This document shows positions 22,501 through 37,500 of a DNA stretch of 64,000 nt, piece by piece. The first letter of the stretch is position 1. Each line of letters starts with the position of its first letter. Made by a program: the position numbers and the translations under genes. The stretch comes from Beaufortia kweichowensis (lineage: Eukaryota; Chordata; Actinopteri; Cypriniformes; Gastromyzontidae). The stretch lies in the NCBI GenBank assembly GCA_019155185.1, contig CM032817.1:1195714-1259713 (forward strand), written 5' to 3'. The notes under the pieces are model-generated. The model was not told the origin of the DNA, made no database searches, and worked only from the letters and a program-made list of their open reading frames with translations.

Positions 22501-25500
22501 CACAGTTGTGCTCACGATTGGCGTGTTAATGACCGGACGGTTTGGGAGCCTGCGAGAATAAAGCAGCAACTGTAACACGGATCTGATATTTACAACTCTA
22601 TTCTGTGTTGAGTACCGAATGTGGCATGACTGTGGAAAGCCACCAGGACTAAATATTTGGACAAGCTCTAAATAGTTGGCCAAAAGCCCTGCTTGTGCCA
22701 TTTAGTACCTGAGACTACGGCGGTCAGGATCGAATTGCTGTGGAAGGAGGTGACTCAGCGTTCTGTAGATGATGACTGCAGCCACAGGAAACGGAGGAAG
22801 ACTGTCAGTAAACCTCTTCCTCACAACATGACTGTGCTCTTTCTCAGAAATCACAATCTCAGCATCTGCTGGATCATCTGTGGGAAAAACTACCACATAA
22901 AAACATGTGGATGTGAATTTCTATCACAATTTCATACAATTCTGACAAAATAAATTATTTTGGTATTTCAAATCACTTTCAAAAAGGTAAAAAAAAAAAA
23001 AAATCAAAAGAAAAACTTTTTAAATATTTTAGATTTAATATTTAATAAAACATTAAAAGAAAAACATTACAAATAATGAGAAATATTACATTTTAAAATA
23101 TTAGTAGTATATATAAATATATACTATATAGTATGCTTGATGCCCCTTTTAGGTTCATGAATGTATAGGCTATATTATTATTATAATATTATAGTATACT
23201 TAATTTATTAACTGAATTACAATTCAATGTCATTGTGTTATTTTGATTGTATACCTTTATTCTCTGGGGTTCTGAAGTTGAATTCTGGGAAGATAACAGA
23301 TGACTTTAGGTCTTTGGGACACTCCTGGTCAGTCTTTTCGAAACGAGGGATTTTTGACTCATCTGGATATGTAGTATCCAGGTAGTCCACCGCAAAAACT
23401 AAAGAAGAGTTGATTTGAGATTATTTGTTCCAACACAATATAGGGCACTAAATAATGTTACTAAACAACACAATTAAATTAATTGAATATATATTTACAA
23501 AGTGAATTACAAATAAATGAGTATTCAACATTTGAATACTCACAGTATTCAAAATAACAAAAAAATCTTGTAAAATTCATAGAACTCACCCATGTTCTCA
23601 GTGACAATTATGAAGGGTTTCAGGTAGGTCTTCCTCATGTTTTGAGCTACAGTGCTGGCGTAGTCTTCAAAGTTTTTCAGCAGTTGTGCTGTGCCCCCTT
23701 CTGTTCTTTGTATCTGATCCCAGTGTTCATTATTACTGGCATCCAGGATTGCACTGCCAGCCTTCACTATGTTCTAAAACATTCAGACACATTTTTCAGT
23801 ACTTCACACAGATGTTTTAGAGATGTAAAAGCCATTAAAAGATTAAATTTAGACCAAGATGAGGGAAAATGAATGAGCTCTTAAAACACATCCTTATCCT
23901 AAAATCATATATCATGATAAGCATGCTCATATTGCCAGATGTGCTCTAAATGTGGGCTTTTTTTATTCATGACATCACTCACTATATGCTGTGTTATTTA
24001 CACTAATCCACTAAACCGCAGGGCTCACAATTTTTAGCTGCCCAACATCTCACTGTTGCTATAGCTACAAACATCAGTAAAAACTATATTCTGCTTTGTA
24101 ATGGTGCTTCCATGTTTTAAACAATGTTAGTGTGTTGCAAGTCTCTAATATTCTGGTCCTTAGGTATGGTTTAGGTGTGATGTAAGTAAAAAGAATTCTC
24201 AGTTTAATTGTTTCCAGCACAATTGTACTGTAGTTAGAAAAACAACATATTTACGTTTAGGTGACACTTTTGTCCAAAGCGACTTATTAGGAGACAAACA
24301 CATAATAAAAGCCCTATGAAATCTTTTTATTTTATTTTATTTTAATTTTAATGTTTATCATCAAACAGCACGTTAAATCAATTAAATGTCTAAAACATAA
24401 CAATTTAAACAGTCTTTTAAATATAATTAAATAAAAACATAGCAATAAATTTGCCAATAAAATAACATAATAATATTATTATTAATAATAATAATATAAT
24501 GTTCATATTAATAACAATTATTATTATTATTATTATTGTTATTATAATTATATTTTAAGTAGACTACTTAACAGTATTATTATATTTCTTCAAGTTAACC
24601 AGACTTTTATTTTGGCAGGTTGTGGTGAAAGAATCAGTGTTTGACTATATTTAAATGAAACTTAAATGAAAACTTAAAAGAAACAGTAAAATGCTCAAGA
24701 AGTAAACTCTCTGAGCAGCTTTCAAGATAATGTATTACATTGTTTGCCTTACTCTTGTAAAACTTTGGTCAACTTATGTCATATTTATATATTGTTAAAC
24801 AAATAAAATTGACATGTAGTGCAGAATGAGTTAAACCTCACTTTGTTCAAATCACTAAACCTAAGTGTAAGTAACAATAATAGTCATCCACTAATAATAA
24901 AAACTAATAGTAATACTAAAAACTAAGTGTAATAAATTGTATTGAGGAAATAGTACCACGACCCACCTCGTTGAATTTAGCATCACGCATGGCAGCCAGA
25001 TTAAAGCCCTGCTGCTGGCTCTCATAGTGCAGAATCCTGGACATCAACTGGTAGGTGGTTTTAACATCATTACCATAGAAGGAGCTAGTTTGATCAGTGG
25101 CGTTCTGTAACATGTGAGCAATGTCCTTCGATTTCTGCCAATCCATCGTGGATTCATTACGATGCAACTCCTCATTCTGTAGAGAGAAGTACAGGAGAGC
25201 TCTTTCCATGTCCATACTGGAGTATTATAAACAAGTATTTCTTTAAAGTACTACTTATTAACAATTTATTATTTATTCCAAAATTATATCTACCAGTTTC
25301 TTGAGCTGAGCAAAAGCAATTGTGGTACAGTTGAAGAGTTCGGGGGGCAACCAGCCTTTCTCATCGCTGCAATGTCTGACAGCCGTGCCTAAAATCAGTA
25401 AAAAAACATTAAAGTTACTTACACAAATATGTACACGTAACTCAAAATTTTACTTTAATTTGATACACTTCCCTGCAAATGAGTCATTTACCAGCTTAGG

Positions 25501-28500
25501 TTAAATGTCTGTCTACAAGCACGACAAAGTCATGCATTATAATACTTTGTTTATCTACCAGCTTTCATTTATAAATCCAACCTCGCCTGACGCAAAATGA
25601 ACATATTTTCTTAGAAAGTGATTAAAGAAATCACTTTAACAAGCCGACACAGTAAAAAGACCAGCATCGCTTACCAACAGATCCCTTGGGGCAATTCATG
25701 GCAACTGGACGTCCAAAGCTGGTTCTGGGCCACCAGATTCCGGCATCAAAGGCTTTGGGGCAGCCCTCATACACAACTGAAGTGTAAAAGCCATAAACAT
25801 GACTAAACTTATTTAGCATTAGTCATTACGCACATTACAGGATTGTTGTTTTAGGGCTTTGGAACGGCTCAGCGTAGGCTAGATTACGTAATCGCATACC
25901 TTCACAGCCAGTGCTGGTCACCTCAGAGAAAGGGTTGTCACAGCGGTTGCACTGCCGGCCAATCACACCCGCCTTGCAGGGGCAGTGACCCGTCTCTGAG
26001 TCGCAGGTTCGGGAGTTGGAACCCAAATGGAAGCAGTCACAGGGAAGGCAGGTGTCGCTGTCTTTCGGTCGATAGTAGTTGTCCTGGATTGAAAAGAATA
26101 CTTTGTAAGGATTGTCGAGGGAACGATCTGAATGAAAATAAAATCATTGGATGCATTTATTTTATTCAAAAATATATTTGCACCTTGCAGCGGCATTCTC
26201 CGGTGGTCTTGTTACAGTCAGAATTAAAACCCTTGCTCACGTCACAGTTACATGGGCCACACATGGGGCTGCCCCACCAACCCCGGGGACATGGTTTCTC
26301 CACCCTGAGTGAGAATCACAATCAAATTTGTGCAAAATTTAATAAAACATGCAATTACATAAAAACTAATGGGTATAATTGTGTGTTTCCAACAGATTCA
26401 TTTAATGCCATGTTGAATTGAAATGTCAGTCCGCTGATCTAATAATCTCAGTGCACCATGAAAATCTGTCATCAACCTTCAACCAAGCACAAATTCCTTC
26501 AATCACTGGCAGGATTTGTCATGCCATATGGATATAAACACACAGAATTGAGATTGGTGACGGTTGACAGACTCTTTGGGAAAAGAAACAGCATAGCACG
26601 GAAGACGAGGAAACCGATAAGAAACAGGCTTCTGCCTGTATGTACAAGTAAATAAAGACTAACTGCCCAGGTAACTCGGTTCGGACATCATTTTCTTGGG
26701 TGGCCAAGGTCTTTGGTATAGGACTGTGTATGTATATACATAATTTCCTGCAAAGATCTAAAGTAGGTGTCTTGTTATCAGTAAACATGCTCCAAACTAG
26801 ATCTTCTAGTTAAGTCTGTCACTGTTATGCCCGAAAAGTTCTAGGCAAGTTTGCTAACATAAATGCTTCAAGCTATGAATGATTAATTACTTGTGTCATT
26901 GCATTGTAATATATGTCACAGCACAAATCAGAACTCAAAATTGTGTGAATTTGTGAATGTTTGCTTTTCATTCTTAGTATTAACAAGACGGTCACTATAA
27001 AGGTCAGCTGTCTCTTAGGTCAACTACTGGGACTCCGTGTGATGGTTTGTTACTGCCAAAGTAACATACGTTAAGTAAACACAACAGCATCAGCTATATT
27101 TGTGTACTTACATATTTTTGTCTACTGCAAACACAGCTCTTAAAAAAACTGTGATGCTCAGCTTTTGGCAGGCTTAAAACGCTCAAAAAAGGGCAGATTA
27201 CACGGCTGTATGGCCCTCATTAACAGCATCAGTTGCTAAAACCAAGTTTCTGTCTTAATTTAATAATGGGCAGACACGTCAACAAAGTGAGAGAGGAGCC
27301 ACAGGAAAAGAGGAATTTGTGGCTGATCTCGGGGTTTATCAGATTACGTATGAAAATGAAAGGGGAGGTAATATTTCTCAGGAGCTTGTGTGGGCATGTG
27401 ACAGGGTGTATTGTGTAGTTTCATTCGCTGTGTGGAGCGATGCCAACACAATGACAGACACACCCACAGACACAAACATGCACCGAAATGAACATTTAAG
27501 TCAAAGTAATATACAGAAAATGGTTAATTGGGCCCAATTTGGACATTTTCACTTAGGGGTGTACTCACTATTGTGGCCAGCGGTTGCCAGTGTTGTCACA
27601 TGAAAAGATATAATAAAATATTTACAAAAATGTGGGATACTGTATAAGGCACTTGTTCCATTAAAGGGATAGTTCACCCAAAAATAAAAGTTCTTTCATC
27701 ATTATTTATGTCATTTTAAACCTGACTTTCTTTCTTCTGCAAAACACAAAAGATGATCATTTTAAGAAAGTTTGTAATCAAACAACATTGAACCCCATTG
27801 ACTTCCATGATATGAACAAAAAAACACATTTCTCGAAATATCTTCTTTTGTGTTATACTGAAAAAAGAGTCATATACAGGTTTTAAACGACATGAGGGTG
27901 ATGAAATTTTATTTTGGGGAGAACTTCTCCTTTAACAAGAGCTGGGCACTATAATGGTACAGTATGTAAAAATAAGGTATAAATGTGTATTAGCTATACA
28001 AATTATACCATGATACATATTTTATATCAACTGTATGTACGTATGTGTCACTGTGCAGAAAAAAAAATGTGCCCAGATAAATCAAAATAAGCACAAACCT
28101 GTTATTATTGGCACAATGTAAAACTGAAGCAACTTTTATACAGAATTTAACTAATGTGTAGTCACATCATTTCTGGTTCTGAATCGCTTCACATGTGGCT
28201 AATCCAAAGAGATTTTTAAAAACCAGAGAAGTCCATATCACACATTTTAATACTATTTTGAGCCTTTTGTTTAATAAGTGTTACTGTACATCAAGTGAAG
28301 CTGTTTCTGTATTGATGCCAGTTGCCATCATGATCATTCAGTTATAAATAATCTTATCGTTTGGTTTGCGTCTATCGGGGACCAAATAAAAGAGAAACAG
28401 TGTGGTGAAATATTTCACTCGAATATCCATCTATAGGCAATAAGCAGGCAATAAAAGCCCAAGAACACAATGACCAAAACTGTCATGAAGGTCGATGATA

Positions 28501-31500
28501 AAATGCCAAGATGATGCTAAAATCAAAATTAAGTTTTTTTTGGGGGGGTGTTTCAGTTATAAAATATTTAACATTAATATTTAAAGTTAAATCTGTTACT
28601 TAATAGTTTTAGTGATTTTAATATTTTTTGGAAGATGGAAAAAATATACACATCTAATTGATCCTAAACTCTTGAAAGGTATTGTAGTGTGGTGTTGTGA
28701 ACCTGTATTGTTTAAAAAAGTAGTGTAGTCCACCAGCTTAACCAGCGCTAACCAGTACACAACAAACCACCCTGTTCCAAAATTTAAATGTATCAGAGCA
28801 GTACTGTATTTTAGCGACTTACTTGTTTTCGCAGTACTGTCCATAATAGTCCGGACTGCACTCGCATGTGTAACCATGAGAGGAACTTAGCTTACGAACA
28901 CACGTGGACACATGCTCACAGGGATTCAGGTGACATGCATCCACACAGTCTTTACCAAAGAAACCTGTAGAAAACAGCAAGCAAGAAAGAAAGAACAAAG
29001 TCAGCAAACACGCCTTCCACTTAAATGCATCTTTATGAAGTTAATGCAGGTGTAAATACCGGGGTCACAGGTGCAGGTGTGTGCGTTCCAGTCATCTGTA
29101 CAATAACTGTTCTCTGGACAAATATTTGAATCGCAGGGATTGGCAAAATCGCAGCCCTCCTCCACGTGGATTTTGAGGGCCTGCTGCATGTTAATATTAG
29201 CTGTGTTGGTGGCAGTCTCGCCCATCCTTACACCCTTTAAAACAAGCAGACAAACGCTGAGAAAACGACTAACAGGGATTTAACAAAAGAGAATAATAAA
29301 AATGTAGTAAATAAATGGTTTATATTATGAGGGTGCTTCTATCCCATGCAAAATTCAGTATGGCAATGATAGGTTATTTAGGGTTGTTTCCATAACGTTG
29401 CAGCAATGTTGCAGGGGCGTTCTGGGTAGTGCATTTCTAGGGTGTTTTGGGTGGTTGTTATTGGCTCAAGACAAACTACCCCAAATGCTCAGATGCTTCC
29501 TTTAGTGTAAGTCTGGAACTTTGGGGCTTTAGGCAAAATATATATTAGTCTAATTTATACCACATGTATAAACAGGACAAGTTTTATACTATGAATTCTG
29601 GTTTAAGTGTTAAAAGTCAATCAACAAATGTTTCTCCAGGTCCTACCTGCATGCATCCATTAAAGCCCTGCTGGACAATATTACTCTGTCCCTGAAGTCC
29701 ACCGACGAATAAGCTCCTCAGCTTGAGTCCAGGCAATTCATTCCCAATATCTGCTGACTTCTGTAAGAACATGCAGGGATTCAGCGCATGGCATCACTTT
29801 CACTTTCCCTTGCTGGTGAACAATCTCACCAGCCTCACCCAAGCAGCCAAGCCTCTTGCAATTACACAGAAATGTCAATTCATCCTTTTTTACAAGCCTG
29901 TGACTGAACCCTGTTAATGCACTACTACACTGCATATACTACTATTGACTTGAGTCACTTGACTCAAAAGTCTTTCACAATCTTAAAAAGATTCACTATG
30001 ATTTCAATTTTTGGCATGGATTTACTCAGGAAATATCAAAGATATCAAAGTTATATTTTCAAGGAATGTTCTTTACATTATGTAGGATGGTTTTATGTAG
30101 AAAACAGGGTCACATTTCATTAAAAGTGTTTTTATATGGATGGCTTCTGCCAAATACTGAAAAAAATAGCCAATAAAAGTCCAGATTACGCAAGTATATC
30201 TCTAGGCAATGGATGACTACACTGAAAATGCTCAAGATAAAACACTTTTGATTTATGTTTTAGTTATGTATTTCCCATAAACTACATTTGTGACATTCCA
30301 TTAATTCTTTCATTAATATTCTACATATAATTAAAGAATAAGTAACTCTAAACATTTAAACGTCAGTGTATATATCTACAGCATATATATATCTGTCTCC
30401 ATACTGTCACTTTTTCTTATTTTCATCTCTGTAACAGTCTGTAATCCTTTGATCCTTTGCATTACAGCACTTCTTGCTCTACTGAATCGCTTTGTTAGGT
30501 AGGACGGTGCACCGCGGAACGTACCATGAATATGTCGTAATCCAGGAAGATCTGTGCCATGTACTTTGTGTCTTTTCCTTCCTTGCTGCTCCTCAGCTCC
30601 ACTAGGAGGTGGTGCCATTCTCCATCATTTACTCGGACCTCTGGGAAATCAAGCGCGGCCACCTGCTGCTCTCCCAGAAGCACTTCAAACCGGATGTACT
30701 TGTCCCTCACCTGACAGAAAGTTAGGAAAGGGTTTCATACTAAATTAGTCACTGCAGTGAATCGCTATAGCAATTTTAAGGGTGAAATGTATTAGAATGC
30801 GTGATAATGTAACTTAAGTATGAACTTCAATATGCAATGTTCTGTAATCAATGGCAATTTATTCAGGTCAACAACTTGTAATTTTCCAAACCCCCTTATA
30901 AATTTAAGCTAAAATGTATTGCAAAAGCAACGGGACCAACGGTCTTGGGTGTAATAGAATAGTAATAAACTCATTTCTGCAATTTAAATATGTTTCACTT
31001 GAAAAACTGAAGTAAAGAATTATTCTTTATTTTATAAAACAGATTTGAAAATAAAATCTGTGAATAAAATATTGTATTTTGTGGAAATTAAACAGTTATT
31101 GTTTAATGTATGTTAATCTTTACAGATTTTTGTCAATGTGATACAGCTTTCAAGAAGTATTTAGTAATGAGTAGTGCAAGTACTATTTAGATGGACTAAT
31201 TCGTTGGTAATACAAAGTGTTTATCTGTGTAAACTATTTATGTTGTAACACTGAGATTAAATAGGACCTATGCTGCGGGAAGCAACAAAAAAGCTGTAAT
31301 TTTAATATTTAACATAAGATTTTGTGAAATGATTTGAGATCAACAACATTTCACATTGCTTGTGCTTCATATTATCATTGTAATATGACACAATACTAGA
31401 AGTGTGACATTTGAACACTGACCAGGAGGTTGATTTGAGACATTTCCCCGGCATTGATCTGCATCAATGTTGCGGTTCCACTGTTCTGTCTGGTGCGGAA

Positions 31501-34500
31501 CATCAGTCCGATGTACCAGGGCACAGCGATGGTGATATCGAGCTCATTCCACGATGCCATGGCATGGCCGTCAAAGTGCTGCGGTGAAGGCATTACTGAA
31601 AAACACACAGACATGAATTAGGACACAGATGTGACAATGTCTGAAAAAGGATTATATTCATCTTAATGTAGACATAATGGGATGAGTATTTCAAATACCA
31701 CTAACAATACCGACATGACTGAATTTTGAGAAATGGCCAAGGATCTGCCAACCGCTGAAGGCACAATTACATGTTTTACTTGGACATTCTATCTGTGTTA
31801 TGGCAAGAGTGTAGAGCTGATATTATCTGAAGTAAGGTTTACTTGCTCTGGAAACACGCCACTATCTCTAAAGCTGTAAGAAAAACAAACCGCAGAGATG
31901 GGGCTACCTCAGGCATCCGTCTTTAAAGCGTAAGAAATAACACCCTTTTCCTGGCAGACACACTTATCTGCCAGAACATTAAATTGGAGAAGGGTGTTTG
32001 TGTCAACATAGTTATAGTTTGATAATGACATGACTTGGACATCCATGTTTTATAACAGAGTGTTGCCCCAACAGGCCTATAAGGGACCTGAAAGAGACCA
32101 GCCTGATTCACGCTATGTATGGGTGCCTCACACACATCCATCAATGAAACACACAGTCTAACTCTATTATAAGTAAGTATTAACTGCCAAAGATGGCAAG
32201 TGAGGTAAATTTATTGCCTTGTAATCTGTGACGAACGTGTTATTAAATCCCTCAGGCGAGCTTTTTGAATTCACCATAAATTTAGGTTAGAACAGCGTGT
32301 TATGTACTTCCTGTACTTGTACGCACTTCAATCCAGATTAGTCCACAATCAGTCTAAAATTGTCAATGTTTCAAACCCTAATGAACTACCATTTCATTCT
32401 TATTTCATTCATTTTACCTTGTTACTACATTTTTACTACACTATAATACAATCATGGTTAATTTTCTTAAGTGAAACATAAATTTTTTATTTTTTCAATA
32501 CTAATTTTGTTTTCAGAAAAAACTCACCCAATAGCTACATGTGTTTTTCAATATATTATTAAAAGTTTTGGTAGCACTTTATTTTGCAGTACGTGTACTT
32601 TCCTGGTACATATATAGTACATAAGAGATAGACGAATGTGTCCATCCTGACTACTCACTATAAGCATACATGGTTTAGTTTGTAATTAAATAAATAAATG
32701 GCAAAACGCTTATTTAACTTACTTATACTGCTTTGTATTGATAAAATAACAAACACTACTGTACATTATATAGTTCAGGCATGTATACAGGGGTCAGTTC
32801 AGTAGCGGTACATCGACACAGGTTTCCATCCTGACCGCTAAAAGCATTTTGACACAATTAAATAAATAAATGGCAAACGCTATTTAACTTTATTATAAAA
32901 TCCAATTTATATCAGGCACATAAAGTCAGCTCAGTAGCGCTATTTGGGTCCTACATTGACACAGGTTTCGATGACTGAAAAACAATGGCATTCTCAAAAA
33001 TGAGGAAAGTTGACGCTGAAGAGAGTGTTCAACATTACATTTAGTAAAGTACAGACAATACATGAGAATGAAGATAAAATGTGATATGAGATCTGATTTA
33101 ATTGAACCAGAGAGGTTTGTGTTCATTGATTGTGATTGTTAATCTCAGTTTAGGTTTTCCTTTTAAGTTGTTAATGTTGAAATGAATGCATGTTGTGCAG
33201 ATTTATTTTGCACTGTTCCCTTCATATTTTTGTCAGACATTGTTACTGGATAAATTTTTAAAGATATTTTCTACCAAACCAACTAAAAGGACATACAGTA
33301 ACAGAACAGCATTAAAATGAGATTGATTTGTGAAGGATTATTTATGCTTATACATATGAAGAGACATTATTCAATATACATGATAACATTATATTTTGTT
33401 CAATAAAAACAAATATTTACACTAATTTCTTTAGTCTGGCGAAAGCCGTCAATTTATGTTTTTACGTGCAGTACATAATTGTCCGGACCTCGGCTGGTGA
33501 GGAGAGTTCATTTACTGGACCTTAAGCAATTTTAGTTGAAGACGCCTGATGTAGTACATACAAGCTAGCGTAAGGTAATAACGGCACTTACTTATACTGT
33601 ATGTATATGACAACTAATAACAAACAATACTGTACATACAAATGTATATAGTTGGTAAGTACGTTGTTTTGCCACAATAACTTCTGGGAGACTTTAATAA
33701 CGATTTAATTAGCATAACATGCTAATATAAGCTCAAATCAAAGGAAACAGACACCCATATTTTAATATACTATATTTCCGGCTATTATTTTTCAATCTGT
33801 AAAAAAGTATTAGTAAATATCCTATTTAAAATTTCAAATACTTTTTAATGCTTAGAGTATCGTGTTGTTAGCTTAGCACAACATGCTAACATTAAATTCT
33901 ATTAGGATTATTTATAATTCGAGTCTCTTGTGCTGCTTATTATCTGAGCTGTTGCCTACTGCATGTAAAGCATGTAAAGCTTACAAGGTTTACTTATAAC
34001 ATTTTTTTCAGTTAGTACGCTGAGCAAAGCTCCAAAGAGCAAATAATTACAAGAACGTCACGTCCCAGTCCATGAGCTTAAGACAGGGTTCAAAAGGAGC
34101 ACAGAACAGATTCTGGCAGATGTTAATCAGTAGAGACATTTTCCTTTCAGGAAACACAATCACATTAACGTACTGCCTGCTTCCTTAACTTCCACAAGCA
34201 ATCAACGCCTTGTTGAAAATAACAAATGTGCTCACGCATATGCGCCCTTACATGCTACAAAAAGCATTGACTTACCCTGATCACAGTTTTTTCCTCCTCG
34301 TCCTTCAGTACAGTAACAGAAGTAGGTGTTCCACTTATTTTCACAATGGCCGCCATGCTGACACAGGCCCTCCTGGCAGAAGTTCTTTTTCGCTGGACAG
34401 CCTACATATCAGTATGGAAATATTAGTATCGATGAAGAGCAGGACATGTATGTTTGCAATGCAGAACGCTACTCCAAGACCTTCTGTTGTGCCGTTGTTG

Positions 34501-37500
34501 GCGATGTAGCTGGCCATGTCTATGGATTTGCTATCGATGGTCAAGTTCCTCATGCAGCCCACAAAGTCACGGTTTCGGATAGGGAAGTCCTCTGGTAGGT
34601 TGGGTACACCACCAAGCAGCAGAGGACCAGTTAAATCCAAAGATCTGAAAGAGAGAAAACATGTATTGAAATGGGTCATCAATGGGTCATGAACTTGTCT
34701 TGTAAGACAGGCTTATGACCCAAAATAAGACCATAGAAGTAAAAGATTTATAACTCTGCAAAACACACAAATATGTGTAGTAAGGTGTGAAGGAGATGAT
34801 TGACCACTGATTCAAAGAGAGTCTGACGTTAGCATCCCTTAGGAAAATGAATTATGGATTTATTATAGTGTTGTAGCCATGCTTTTATAACCACAGTTTT
34901 ACTAATACAAATAGCCTGATTAACCTGCTAACTGCCACTGTTCCTCAGGAGGAACACCTAGGTTATTTAGCTATTCGCTTTAAAATGTTTAAAGTTGAAT
35001 TCTAATTTGATCATGACAAACTATATATTGATGGAAAGGTATAAGACTTAAGCTATTTGAAACATTTATAATATTAAAATCTGTATAATATTTATACTAT
35101 TAAAATATTTATAATATTAAATATTTGACAAATTTTCATAACAATAAACCTAAACAACAAAAAGAAAAAAAAATTTTTTTTAAATATCTAAAAATTACAG
35201 TAAAAAAAGAAATGTTAAAATATCTAACATTTAAAAAAATATATTTCAGATTCATGTGTAGGCTCAGTATGTACAGTGACAGTTATCAGGTTAAATTTGT
35301 GGTTACCATTGTTTTACTACAAATAAAACCAAAAAAAAACGTGGTTACTACAGTTAAACTGGTTAGGTAAAAACCAGTTAATTGTTTTGGAATCTAACAA
35401 CACAATACTACAGCGTTAAAAATACACATCACACACAAATATTAAATTGAACAATCTATATTTAATTAGGTTTAATGAATTGTAATTTCCGTATTACGTA
35501 TTTATGATATACACTCACATTTTTACACATTTTTTCAACTTGTCTACCATCTTGGAGGAATGTTTTTTTTACTAAGCCTGTGCAGAGCATTCTGGGATTG
35601 CCTTATACACGAAATATACATGCAAGATTTTGGCTTAAACAAGGTATCCTATAACGTTGCTACCTACCGTTTGGCAATGGCACTTATGATAAATGCTGAT
35701 AACTGCTAGATAGCGGCTCACTAGGTATTAAAACAGGTCCATAGGACTACTGCTATTAAGCGTTGTAATGGTAACATATTAACAATTATTTTATCATGCA
35801 ACATTTGGTCACTTATCACCAAAAATGTAGAACATAAATGTTTACAGAACTCACTGTAACCTGATAAATATTTTTAGGAAACACAGTAAGCTGCAGTAAA
35901 TAGTACCTACATTGTAATATGATTCAGTATGTCTATAACGCCCAGAATTGTTTAAAAATATTACCACGCTAAAAAAGTTATTATAAAAAGAATGCAGACA
36001 GGTTTAAGGGGGCATGACCCTCCCTAACTAACATGTCAATCACGGTATCCATGACAGCAGAGCCACGGGGAATGTTGCCATGTAATATAAAACAAGTCTG
36101 TGCTTATTAGTCTGGAGCAACAGGTTAAACCTCCACATGTATGTGTTGTTTTTTCTTTGAAGTGTTTTAATGAACAACCCTGTTCTAGCACGCATGATGC
36201 TGACGGTGGGTTTAGTGCCACCTGCACTATGAAAACAAACACACTCACAACATGGCCAGAAATCAGTAACACGCAGAAAAACCTTTGGTAAATAAAACAC
36301 ATTCAGACTTGTGTGTTCTGGTAGACTCTGAATAGGCGTGAGAAAGAGTATAATTATAAGTAATTACCAAAGAGTCATTATCAAGAAAATAACGAGCTAT
36401 TGTGAGGTTAACATAATGTCCTAAGTTAACATCATGACCTCACTATGCAACAAGACAAGAACGCTTCTGTCTGCATTAAAGGTAGAAATGAGGCGCAACG
36501 CAACATAATCATAGCCAACGTAATTACAAATTATGCATGAATATAATATAGAGTTTCCAAAATTTAGAATAGTAGTAATTCATCAAAATCGTGAAATAAC
36601 ACAATTGTAACTGTGGGAATTATGTTGTGACTACAAATCCAAAATAAATAAACACTATGTTATATTTGATCATCTTCAAAAGCAGTCACTCTTTGTCCAG
36701 AATCTGCAAAATCCTACTCCTGACATTTTATCATCCAGCTTCTTGAAGTCTGAGAAGCTTTTTAAACGGCACTGAAGAAATTTCTATCTATGCTGGACTC
36801 TTATTGGCTGCATTTTAAGTAATTAATTTCGTAAAAAAGTTTTAGCTTTCTAATTAAAGAAATTAATATGTTGGTAAAATATGTTAAACATACAATATTG
36901 TCTACAAAAGTAGTTTCAAACGCTGATATATATAAACACTGATGATGATAATAATATATTTTCAGATTGAACGATTTTTAAGATCATGAGAGATTTTTCA
37001 ACTGCGTCTAAACTTTTGACTTAGAACCAGAGAGAGAACATAAACTCACTTCTTCTGTCCCGTCTGGGTTCCCTGTGCAGCACAGGAGTAGTTTCCAATT
37101 TGACTGCCGAATCGCACAGCCATGGAGATGTCACAGTCGTCCACAGCAACCACCGCCACTTTCTCACCCGATGGTCCTTGAGGCAATCCCAAGTGACTGA
37201 TCTTAGGCTGAGAAAATAAATAATAGATCATAACTTAACTCTCCAAAAACAAAACACACTGACAACAAATTCACTTTTTTAACTAAAACTGGGTAGTACG
37301 AAGTTTTTTTAAGGCATATGATCTGACACAGATCTAAACTGGGTGGTATGAGATTTGTCAGCATGTCCCTAATGTGAAGAAGTTCACAGAGCTTCATGCA
37401 CATACAGATCAAAGCTGTTTACATGAGATATCTACTGTTTGTTCTATACCTCGGCTATAAAGGTCTGAATCAGGGTAGATGTGGGCCATCTGTGTGATTG